Source of the DNA: an uncultured Schwartzia sp.
Lineage (GTDB): Bacteria > Bacillota > Negativicutes > Selenomonadales > Selenomonadaceae
Direction of reading: 5' to 3'
Assembly: GCA_905373705.1 (NCBI GenBank)
Contig: CAJPUA010000076.1
Span: 1 to 5,635 of the forward strand
Length of the DNA stretch: 5,635 nt
Below, one piece after another: positions 1 through 5,635 of the stretch. Positions within the stretch are counted from its first letter, which is position 1. Each line of letters opens with the position of its first letter. The position numbers were made by a program, and so were the translations under genes. The notes below the pieces were generated by a model. That model was not told the DNA's origin. It made no database searches and saw only the letters and a program-made list of their open reading frames with translations.

Positions 1-2
1 AG

Positions 3-1421
3 GCCTTCGCCAAACAAGCAGACGCTCTGCGCCGCATCAGTGGGAAAGCACAGGCGGCCATGGATGAGGTGGAGGAGAAAGTCGAGGAGATGCCGGAGGG
101 CGGTCGAGCGTCAGTAGAAGAGACGAAGCTGACAAAAGAAGAGATCACTGCCCGGATCAAAGAGGCAGTTCAGGGGATGGATGAAAAGGACATTCCGAAA
201 ATCCCCATAAAAGACGCGAACCGTTTCGACGGCCTCGATGAACAGGAGCTCTTTGTCGTTGCGCGCCAGGAAATAGAAAAATTGGCCGCGGAGAAAATCG
301 TCGATCCGCTGGGGAATGAATTCTACTTCGCACCCGGGGAAACGGAAACGATGGAAAGCTATGCCCTGCATTTAGTCGCAGGGCAAGGAAAACCGGTGGG
401 GGCTATTCGTACTAAACGCGTGCTTGGGCTTTCCCTGGCGAAAGAGACGATCGCTAATCCTCTGGCGATCATCGTACAGGAGAACGGGCGAAAAGCCTAT
501 CTGGCGCTTTATGCGGGCGATAAAGAATTTCAAAGCAGCATCGTTGTCGGCGTCGAGGAAGGACAGGCGGGACGCGTCATAACATCCATGCTGACGGCGG
601 ACAAAAAGAACGACAAGAAAGCCGCTGTGCGTGAATTTAAAAAACGCATCAGCGGCTCCAAGGAAGTTCTATATTGGGAGGGGCTGTCCGGGCATTCGCG
701 TCCCTCTTCCGAAGCATGGGCTTCAACGCTTAATGCCAAGCTCCACCCGTCCGGCAACTTTAGTATAGCAGAGGACGCCGAAAAAAGCAAGGGGACGGCG
801 CAACCTGAAAAGAAAGCGGAGCCGGGAAAGGAGAAATACGACGCCCGGGATCTCTATCGCGCCATTCATCGCCTGCGGTCGGCGCACCGCTGGGGGGCGG
901 AGGAGCTTTCGGCCATCGACGCATTAGCGAAGGCAGCCTCTAAGGCCAACCTGCAAGCGGCGTGGGAGAAAGCCAAAGAGCTCCTTACCACGGAGCATTT
1001 AGCAGAGCAGGAGCTAAAGGAATCTCTCCGGGGGCAGAGCCAGCTCTATCGGGAACTGGCCAGAAAAGAGATCGCCGCGATGACGATCACGGAAGCTTCG
1101 GCCATTATGACCTTCCGACGCCAGGAGAAGGAAAGCGCTGCCCGGGTAGATCAGCTGGTCAAGGCAGAGAACTGGGCGGAGGCGGAGAAGGAAAAACAAA
1201 AGCAAATCATGGCTGCCGCGCTGGTCGCAGGAGGAACGAGCGTAGGACGTTATAATGGAAGATACACTACGCACCCTTTACAACATGGAGATAAAAATGG
1301 TGTACGTTCTCGAAGCGCGGCGAAAATCTGTATTCCTAGGAAAGTCTGTTCAGCAAAAAAGGAGCCGTTTATTGGAAACGGCTCCTTTCGATTAAGGGAT
1401 TTTAACGTTTTTACAGCTTGA
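3..1421 (+). CDS. Phage large polyvalent protein fragment with PBECR-like nuclease region; 5' partial, degenerate 3' end
   Basis: The frame is open from the first bases, so the ATG at 60 is probably internal and the true start lies upstream. Residues here are counted from that Met. Residues 1-50 are a Glu/Lys-rich linker. Residues about 73-207 resemble the Barnase/EndoU/ColicinE5-D/RelE-like nuclease domains carried by phage polyvalent and MuF-type proteins: a short strand pair (GNEFYFAPG), a His-bearing helix (YALHLV, H104), basic IRTKR, the family-like 'IANPLAIIV' segment, strands around RKAYLALY and IVVGV, and VITSM near the end. A linker (GNFSIAEDAEKSKG) follows, then long Ala/Glu/Lys/Arg helices (about 258-388) typical of linkers in such multi-kilobase phage proteins. 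After A390 (nt 1229) the character changes, and the last 63 residues cross a terminator hairpin, so this tail is probably not native. If active, the domain would be an RNase-type toxin or effector. The family call is from pattern recognition only; no phage structural or integrase gene is in view. Confidence 0.6.
   Translation, partial: AFAKQADALRRISGKAQAAMDEVEEKVEEMPEGGRASVEETKLTKEEITARIKEAVQGMDEKDIPKIPIKDANRFDGLDEQELFVVARQEIEKLAAEKIVDPLGNEFYFAPGETETMESYALHLVAGQGKPVGAIRTKRVLGLSLAKETIANPLAIIVQENGRKAYLALYAGDKEFQSSIVVGVEEGQAGRVITSMLTADKKNDKKAAVREFKKRISGSKEVLYWEGLSGHSRPSSEAWASTLNAKLHPSGNFSIAEDAEKSKGTAQPEKKAEPGKEKYDARDLYRAIHRLRSAHRWGAEELSAIDALAKAASKANLQAAWEKAKELLTTEHLAEQELKESLRGQSQLYRELARKEIAAMTITEASAIMTFRRQEKESAARVDQLVKAENWAEAEKEKQKQIMAAALVAGGTSVGRYNGRYTTHPLQHGDKNGVRSRSAAKICIPRKVCSAKKEPFIGNGSFRLRDFNVFTA
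1230..1357. other. Possible prophage/chromosome junction segment
   Basis: From about 1230 the long frame stops looking like a phage helical linker: the Ala/Glu/Lys pattern gives way to a mixed Gly/Tyr/Arg/Cys composition. The segment runs into a terminator at 1358. Candidate explanations are a deletion junction, a prophage attachment boundary or a frameshift. No direct repeat or recognisable att core could be identified within the window, because the other prophage end is not present. Confidence 0.3.
1358..1388. terminator. Rho-independent terminator, probably bidirectional
   Basis: GGAGCCGTTT (1361-1370) pairs perfectly with AAACGGCTCC (1376-1385) around the 5-nt loop ATTGG. Three A/T pairs extend the stem outward, to 13 bp in total. 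The run of six A at 1355-1360 gives a six-T tail on the minus strand, whereas the plus-strand tail is only TTTCG, so the signal is stronger for minus-strand transcription but usable both ways. It insulates alaS from the phage-like region, and it lies inside the last codons of the upstream open frame. Confidence 0.85.
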
Positions 1422-1437
1422 AACGGGCGGCGGGAAA

Positions 1438-1466
1438 TTGACTTTACGGTAGTCATTCACTATAAT
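1438..1466 (+). promoter_or_regulatory. alaS promoter (sigma70/SigA type)
   Basis: The -35 element TTGACT (1438-1443) and the perfect -10 element TATAAT (1461-1466) are separated by exactly 17 nt. Transcription would start near 1472-1475 and give a leader of about 55-58 nt before the alaS start. That is too short for a T-box antiterminator, and no T-box AGGGTGG-type motif or leader terminator is present. The site lies just after a terminator, so alaS appears to have its own strong housekeeping promoter. Confidence 0.88.
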
Positions 1467-1517
1467 ATAAAACTGGCGCAATTATATGAAGTTCACAGCG
1501 GCGGCAGGTCGCTTGTT

Positions 1518-1527
1518 GGGTGGGGGT
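1518..1527 (+). promoter_or_regulatory. alaS ribosome binding site
   Basis: The G-rich stretch GGGTGGGGGT ends two bases before the ATG at 1530. It is not a canonical AGGAGG, but the GGGTGG part sits 6 nt upstream of the start and can pair with anti-Shine-Dalgarno partly through G-U pairs. The next in-frame ATG (1545) has no purine-rich site before it, so 1530 is preferred. Confidence 0.6.
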
Positions 1528-1529
1528 AG

Positions 1530-4160
1530 ATGAGTTTGAAATACATGACGGGCAATGAACTGCGGGATGCTTATTTACAGTTTTTCGCCGAAAAAAAAGG
1601 CCATTTGCGGTTACCGAGCTTTTCGCTGATTCCCGAGGATGACCCGACATTGCTTTTAATCGGCGCGGGTATGGCGCCGCTTAAGCCGTTTTTTACCGGC
1701 AAAATGAAGCCGCCGCGCCCCCGGGTGACGACGAGCCAGCGCTGCGTCCGCACCGGCGATATCGAGAATGTGGGGCGCACGGCGCGCCATCAGACGTATT
1801 TTGAAATGCTGGGGAATTTTTCCTTTGGCGATTATTTCAAAGAGGAAGCGATTCCCTGGGCGTGGGAGTTTCTGACGGAAGTTGTGGAGCTACCGAAAGA
1901 TAAGCTGTGGGTTACGATTTATCCGAAGGACGAGGAGGCGGCGGCCATCTGGCTGCGTCAGCCGGGCTTTATTTCGGATCACATCGTGAAACTGGAAGAT
2001 AATTTCTGGGAGATCGGGCCTGGTCCTTGCGGGCCAGATTCGGAGATATATATCGATCTCGGCGAGGAGCGCGGCTGCGGGAAGCCGACCTGCGCCGTGG
2101 GCTGCGACTGCGACCGTTATCTGGAAATATGGAACCTCGTTTTTACGCAGTTCGACCGCACTGAGGACGGCGAGTATAAGCCGCTGGCGCACAAGAATAT
2201 CGATACGGGTTGCGGTCTGGAGCGCTTGGCCTCGGTCGTGCAGGGGAAAAAGACGAATTTCGAGACAGATCTGCTTTTCCCCATTATCGAATATGCGTCA
2301 AAGCTTTCGGGTATCGCCTACGGCGACGATTCGGAAAAAGACGTTTCTCTTAAGGTTATTGCTGATCACGCTCGGAGTATGGCAATCATGATTATGGATG
2401 GCATTTTGCCGTCCAACGAAGGGCGAGGTTATATCCTGCGCCGTATTTTGCGCCGAGCGGTGCGCCACGGGCGGCTCCTGGGTCTTACCGATAATTTCTT
2501 GACGGGCGCCGTCGACGCGGTTGTGAGAATATATCAGGACGCAGCAGATTTTTCGGAGCTGGTGGCGAAGCAGGACTATATCAAAAAGGTCATTTCCTTG
2601 GAAGAAGAGCGCTTTCACGCAACCTTGGCGCAGGGCTGCGATATGCTCAACGAACATATCGCAGCGCTCAAGGCGGCAGGAAAAACGATGCTTGGCGGCG
2701 AGGACGCTTTTAAGCTGTACGATACTTACGGATTCCCTTGGGAGTTGACGGACGAGATTCTCCATGAAAATGGTTTGGCTCTTGATCAGCCGGGCTTTGA
2801 GGCGGCCATGCAGACACAGCGGGACCGTGCCCGGGCGGCGCGGCAGGCGAATCAGCGTGTTGCCGTGCCGGATCTGCACGATCTTGATATCAGCGCCTTG
2901 CGGCAGGACTTTGCGGCGACAGAAGCGAAGGTCGTCGCGATCTGGAAGGACGGGAAGCTGGTCAAGGAGCTTACCGACGGCGAAGAAGCGGGTGTCATCT
3001 TAGACGTTACGCCGTTCTATGCGGAAGGCGGCGGTCAGGTCGGTGATACCGGCCTTTTTATCGGCGAGATGGGGCGCGTTCGGGTAACGAACGCAAAAAA
3101 ATTGCCGGACGGCACGATTTATCATATTGCCTATGTGGAGGAAGGGCTGCTTAGGGTTGGCGATGCGGTAAAAATCGAGATCGATGCCGATAAGAAGCTG
3201 GCGTCGGCGCGCAACCATACGGCTACCCATCTTTTACAGGCGGCCTTGAAGCGGGTCGTTGGCGATCAGGTTAATCAGGCCGGGTCGCTGGTTACGCCAG
3301 AGCGCCTGCGTTTTGACTTCTCGAATTTTGAGCCGGTTTCACCGCAGCAGCTGGCGGATGTCGAGGAATTGGTCAATAAAATTATCCTGCGCGGGCAGGA
3401 TGTTGATATTCGCCAGATGAAGCAGGAAGAGGCCCGAAAGCTTGGGGCGATGGCGCTCTTTGGCGAGAAATACGGCGACATTGTCCGCGTCGTCACGGTG
3501 CCGGGTTTCAGTATGGAATTTTGCGGCGGGTCGCACGTCGCTAACGTTGCTCAGATCGGTATGTTCAAGATTGTCAGCGAGACAGGAGTCGCCGCTGGAG
3601 TTCGTCGTATTGAAGCAATCACGGGCGGTGCAGCGCTGGCTTATGCGAATAAGCGTTTTCAAATCTTGGACGAAGCGGCGGCACTGCTTAAATGCCAGGC
3701 GGAGGATATACCGCCGCACCTCACGGCGCTCCTTGACGAAGCGAAGGAAATGCACCGGAAGCTGGATACCGTTCGTAAAATGCAGGAGAAGGCGGACGCG
3801 CAAAAACTCCTCATGGCAGTGCAGACGTATGGCGACGTCCAAGTGGTCATCGGTAAAGCGAATGTGGAGAGTATGGACGAGCTGCGCGAGATGGCGGATA
3901 TGACCTGTGCCAAGTTAGAAAACGGCGTGGTTATTCTGGGCGCGGTCATGGACGGCAAGGTTAACTTCGTCGTCAAGGCGGATAAAAGTGCGGTCGAGCG
4001 CGGTATTCACGCCGGAAAAATCATCAAGGAGATGGCTCCTATCGTCGGTGGCGGCGGCGGCGGCCGCCCGGAAATGGCGCAGGCCGGTGGACGTCTGCCG
4101 GAAAATATTCCGCAGGCGATCGAAAAGGCGCGGGAACTCGTTCAAAAGCAACTGAAGTAA
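1530..4160 (+). CDS. alaS: Alanine--tRNA ligase (AlaRS)
   Basis: Cytosolic class II synthetase that charges tRNA(Ala) with alanine and hydrolyses mischarged Ser/Gly-tRNA(Ala). The 876-residue length matches full-length bacterial AlaRS. The catalytic core covers residues 1-245 or so: MTGNELRDAYLQFF, DPTLLLIGAGM, RVTTSQRCVRTGDIENVG, the motif-2 region ARHQTYFEMLGNFSFGDY (85-102) and the motif-3 region IDTGCGLERLA (224-234). A Cys cluster (C183, C188, C192, C194) is the Firmicutes-type insert. The tRNA-recognition helices include EGRGYILRRILRRAVRHG (297-314). The editing domain has GGQVGDTG (501-508) and the zinc-binding pairs H563/H567 (HTATH) and C665/H669 (CGGSH). The C-Ala domain ends in the glycine-rich GGGGGGRPEMAQAGG (840-854). 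Nothing is missing or disrupted. It has its own promoter and a terminator 12 bp after the stop, so it is probably monocistronic. Confidence 0.99.
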   Translation: MSLKYMTGNELRDAYLQFFAEKKGHLRLPSFSLIPEDDPTLLLIGAGMAPLKPFFTGKMKPPRPRVTTSQRCVRTGDIENVGRTARHQTYFEMLGNFSFGDYFKEEAIPWAWEFLTEVVELPKDKLWVTIYPKDEEAAAIWLRQPGFISDHIVKLEDNFWEIGPGPCGPDSEIYIDLGEERGCGKPTCAVGCDCDRYLEIWNLVFTQFDRTEDGEYKPLAHKNIDTGCGLERLASVVQGKKTNFETDLLFPIIEYASKLSGIAYGDDSEKDVSLKVIADHARSMAIMIMDGILPSNEGRGYILRRILRRAVRHGRLLGLTDNFLTGAVDAVVRIYQDAADFSELVAKQDYIKKVISLEEERFHATLAQGCDMLNEHIAALKAAGKTMLGGEDAFKLYDTYGFPWELTDEILHENGLALDQPGFEAAMQTQRDRARAARQANQRVAVPDLHDLDISALRQDFAATEAKVVAIWKDGKLVKELTDGEEAGVILDVTPFYAEGGGQVGDTGLFIGEMGRVRVTNAKKLPDGTIYHIAYVEEGLLRVGDAVKIEIDADKKLASARNHTATHLLQAALKRVVGDQVNQAGSLVTPERLRFDFSNFEPVSPQQLADVEELVNKIILRGQDVDIRQMKQEEARKLGAMALFGEKYGDIVRVVTVPGFSMEFCGGSHVANVAQIGMFKIVSETGVAAGVRRIEAITGGAALAYANKRFQILDEAAALLKCQAEDIPPHLTALLDEAKEMHRKLDTVRKMQEKADAQKLLMAVQTYGDVQVVIGKANVESMDELREMADMTCAKLENGVVILGAVMDGKVNFVVKADKSAVERGIHAGKIIKEMAPIVGGGGGGRPEMAQAGGRLPENIPQAIEKARELVQKQLK

Positions 4161-4172
4161 CTGGCTTGCGGG

Positions 4173-4207
4173 AAAAGACGCGCCGTTCTAGGGAACGCGC
4201 GTCTTTT
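4173..4207 (+). terminator. alaS rho-independent terminator
   Basis: AAAAGACGCGC (4173-4183) pairs with GCGCGTCTTTT (4197-4207). Inside, GTTC (4185-4188) pairs with GAAC (4193-4196) around the loop TAGG, with one bulged C at 4184. The A-flank and T-flank make it usable in both directions. It separates alaS from the membrane fusion protein gene. Confidence 0.88.
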
Positions 4208-4230
4208 GCGTATTTAATTGTTTTGTAATG

Positions 4231-4237
4231 AGGTGAG
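4231..4237 (+). promoter_or_regulatory. Ribosome binding site that fixes a TTG start
   Basis: AGGTGAG lies three bases before TTG 4241. An in-frame TGA at 4229-4231 prevents any further upstream start, and the ATG at 4228 is in another frame and stops two codons later. The TTG at 4241 is therefore the best supported start of the downstream gene. Confidence 0.75.
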
Positions 4238-4240
4238 TTT

Positions 4241-5251
4241 TTGGAAACAGATATCAGCAAAAGGGCGGGCTTCTTTTTGAAATACGGGTTTGTCAGCTTG
4301 CTGGCACTCGCCTTTTTGGGCGCGGGCGCAGTCTGGTACTACCAGCGTACTCACGCAGTGCTGACGGTCACGGAAGCGCAAATCGCGGGTCGAGCCGTAG
4401 GGGTTCGGACGCTGGCCTCAGGCACGGTAACCGAGCTTTTGGCGGAAGACGGCGAGGCGGTCAAAGCGGGACAGGTTATCGCCCGCATCCAAGTGCGAGT
4501 ATCTCCAGAACAGATTACTCAGCTGGAACAGAATCTGGCGCTCACCGAACGTAATCTCAATGAATTGCGCGCGGGTGTTACCGTTTCTCAGTCGGTTTAC
4601 AGCGGTGGAGCGTCTACGGCGGCTGTCGAGCAGGCTGCCGAACGGCTGGCGAAGTTGGAAAATCTTTACGCGATAGGCGCCGTGAGCGCGCGGGAACGCG
4701 ACGAAGCGGCGGCAGATTACGAGGCGGCGAAAGCCGCCGCACAGGGCAGTGTGTCTTATGAACGTGTTACGCAGGCGGCCAGCCCGCAGGCTGTCTCCGA
4801 AGCGGAGCGGCAGGTTCGGCAGGCTGAAGCGGCGCTCGCGATGGCACGGCAGGAAGCTGCGGCGACCGAAGTGATGGCTCCCGTCAGCGGCACAGTCTAC
4901 CGGACGGAAGTCGCGCCGGAAAGCGAGGTCAAAGCGGGGCAGACCATCGTCTATATCGGCGACAACGCTAATATTTGGCTGGAAGCGTATATCGCTCCGG
5001 AGCGTCGCAGCGAGCTGCGATTGGGACAGTACGCTTCTTTTCGCGTAGAAGGGCGCGAGCTTTCCGGCAGTGTTGTCGACATTGAGGAGCCGACAGAAAA
5101 AGAGGAATCTTCCGCTGCGGTTCATACCGAGGGCAGTCGTCCGGACGATCCTCACGCCGGAAAGCTTATCGTCCGCATTTCTTTGCCAACGGAACGTGAT
5201 TTTATTCTTCATCCCGGCGCTCGAGCCGCCGTTAAAATATCGCTCCGTTAA
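4241..5251 (+). CDS. HlyD/EmrA-type membrane fusion (periplasmic adaptor) protein
   Basis: Predicted inner-membrane-anchored adaptor that would link an inner-membrane exporter (ABC, MFS or RND type) to the outer envelope; substrate unknown. The 336-residue protein has a short basic N-terminus and one membrane segment (about 11-33, FFLKYGF...GAGAVWYY), with the rest predicted outside the membrane. The first lipoyl half-motif is at 58-83 (LASGTVTELLAEDGEAVKAG). A helical hairpin of moderate length spans about 88-208, rich in Ala/Glu/Gln, with the classic 'LYAIGAVSARERDEA' turn at 142-156. The second lipoyl half is at 211-240 (MAPVSGTVY...VKAGQTIVYIG). The C-terminal beta-barrel (245-335) contains a charged linker at 281-308 and ends in the family-like LHPGARAAVKISL. 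Start is TTG with AGGTGAG upstream. The gene lies 80 bp beyond alaS and past its terminator, with no convincing promoter; no transporter or outer-membrane partner adjoins it. Family assignment is secure; the pump type is not. Confidence 0.9.
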   Translation: METDISKRAGFFLKYGFVSLLALAFLGAGAVWYYQRTHAVLTVTEAQIAGRAVGVRTLASGTVTELLAEDGEAVKAGQVIARIQVRVSPEQITQLEQNLALTERNLNELRAGVTVSQSVYSGGASTAAVEQAAERLAKLENLYAIGAVSARERDEAAADYEAAKAAAQGSVSYERVTQAASPQAVSEAERQVRQAEAALAMARQEAAATEVMAPVSGTVYRTEVAPESEVKAGQTIVYIGDNANIWLEAYIAPERRSELRLGQYASFRVEGRELSGSVVDIEEPTEKEESSAAVHTEGSRPDDPHAGKLIVRISLPTERDFILHPGARAAVKISLR

Positions 5252-5290
5252 AAAATACTGCCCGGCAATAGACTGCCGGGCAGTATTTTT
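5251..5290. terminator. Bidirectional rho-independent terminator between convergent genes
   Basis: The 17-base arms 5251-5267 and 5274-5290 are perfectly complementary, with TACTGCCCGGCA as the GC-rich part and five A/T pairs outside, around the 6-nt loop ATAGAC. A U-tract forms on either strand. The first arm begins on the last base of the TAA stop of the membrane fusion gene, and the repeat ends 45 bp before the stop of the convergent aminotransferase gene, so it can serve both. Confidence 0.92.
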
Positions 5291-5335
5291 GTGTTCTAAT
5301 TCATTTAATTGTCGGGGTTACATAAATTGAGAATA

Positions 5336-5635
5336 TTATAATCCTTCTTCGCTGAGCACGTCGTCTAACCGATTGAGCAGATGATCGACATCAGCGGCGG
5401 TGATAATAAGAGGCGGCTGGAAAGCCATGACGTTTCGAGCAATGCCGTTTTTGCCAACGAGGATGCCGCGGTCTTTTAGCTTTTCAAGGACAATATCCAG
5501 CTCGGCGGCGGCCGGGGTCTTATCGTGGTGGACAAATTCCGCGCCGCGCATGAGACCGTGACCGCGAATATTGCCGATAACAGGATGGCGCTGTTTTAGC
5601 TCCTTTAGTCCGGCAAGCAGCTGTTCACCGCGCGC
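5336..5635 (-). CDS. Class III PLP-dependent aminotransferase, C-terminal fragment (gene continues past the right edge)
   Basis: The minus-strand frame is open from the right edge to a TAA at 5336-5338 and encodes 99 residues. It matches the C-terminal small domain of class III (fold type I, omega-aminotransferase-like) enzymes: RGEQLLAGLKELKQ, then the conserved IGNIRGHGLMRGAEFV strand-turn-strand, then LKDRGILVGKNG, NVMAFQPPLIIT and a final helix DVDHLLNRLDDVL. The GILVGK...NV...PPL pattern resembles alanine-glyoxylate aminotransferase 2-like or 'aspartate aminotransferase family' members more than ArgD, but the substrate cannot be decided without the rest. The PLP lysine and cofactor-binding residues lie outside the window. 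The internal Met at 5551 is not the start. The gene converges on the membrane fusion gene, so they are not co-transcribed. Confidence 0.9.
   Translation of the reverse strand, partial: ARGEQLLAGLKELKQRHPVIGNIRGHGLMRGAEFVHHDKTPAAAELDIVLEKLKDRGILVGKNGIARNVMAFQPPLIITAADVDHLLNRLDDVLSEEGL

Noticed and set aside
1251..1256. TATAAT hexamer resembling a -10 box
   Set aside because: No -35-like sequence at 16-18 nt upstream (CAGGAG there) and no extended -10 TG.
1255..1395. 46-codon plus-strand frame starting MEDTLRTLYNMEIK
   Set aside because: The AGGAGG-like site lies about 20 nt from the ATG, the end of the frame runs through the terminator hairpin, and the product is not recognisable. It could be a remnant but is not supported as a gene.
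1497..1513. Small inverted repeat AGCG...CGCT in the alaS leader
   Set aside because: Only 4 bp with a 9-nt loop; expected by chance and without riboswitch or T-box features.
2298..2879. 193-codon minus-strand open frame within alaS
   Set aside because: Antisense shadow of a complete, well conserved alaS; no family resemblance.
4044..4068. GGC-rich tandem run suggesting a slippage microsatellite
   Set aside because: It encodes the conserved glycine-rich motif of the AlaRS C-Ala domain, so it is explained by protein function.
4166..4194. TTGCGG with 17-nt spacing to TAGGGA as a promoter for the membrane fusion gene
   Set aside because: The -10 match is poor and it overlaps the terminator stem.
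4418..5212. 264-codon minus-strand open frame opposite the membrane fusion gene
   Set aside because: Antisense shadow in GC-rich coding DNA; the plus-strand product has clear HlyD-family motifs and the minus product has none.

Overview
The window looks like chromosomal DNA from a diderm Firmicute of the class Negativicutes (Selenomonas/Megasphaera-like), of moderately high GC by eye. The main support is the alanyl-tRNA synthetase, whose N-terminal sequence style and Cys-rich GCGKPTC...CDCDRY insert are of the Firmicutes type. A periplasmic-adaptor-type membrane fusion protein next door fits a cell with an outer membrane. Genus cannot be fixed by eye.

Layout from left to right. (1) Positions 3-1421 (+) hold the 3' part of a gene that is already open at the left edge. 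It reads like a fragment of a phage 'large polyvalent protein': a charged linker, a region resembling the Barnase/EndoU/ColicinE5-D/RelE-like (PBECR) nuclease fold found in such proteins, then Ala/Glu/Lys-rich helical linkers. The phage-like sequence seems to stop near 1229. The rest of the frame reads through non-phage-like sequence and even through a terminator hairpin, so this looks like the ragged edge of a prophage or its remnant. (2) Positions 1358-1388 hold a rho-independent terminator, followed by a near-consensus sigma70-type promoter (TTGACT, 17 nt, TATAAT). (3) Positions 1530-4160 hold complete alaS (876 aa), with all aminoacylation, editing and C-Ala motifs, closed by its own terminator at 4173-4207. 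(4) Positions 4241-5251 hold a TTG-initiated HlyD/EmrA-type membrane fusion protein (336 aa), with no transporter partner visible. (5) Positions 5251-5290 hold a perfect 17-bp inverted repeat acting as a bidirectional terminator between convergent genes. (6) Positions 5336-5635 (-) hold the C-terminal 99 residues of a class III PLP aminotransferase that continues beyond the right edge.

The genes do not form one operon. alaS is an independently transcribed housekeeping gene. The adaptor gene is a separate unit or depends on read-through from alaS, and the aminotransferase converges on it. The only accessory-type DNA is the first 1.2-1.4 kb. No CRISPR array, tRNA, rRNA, T-box leader, transposase or other obviously new system is visible.
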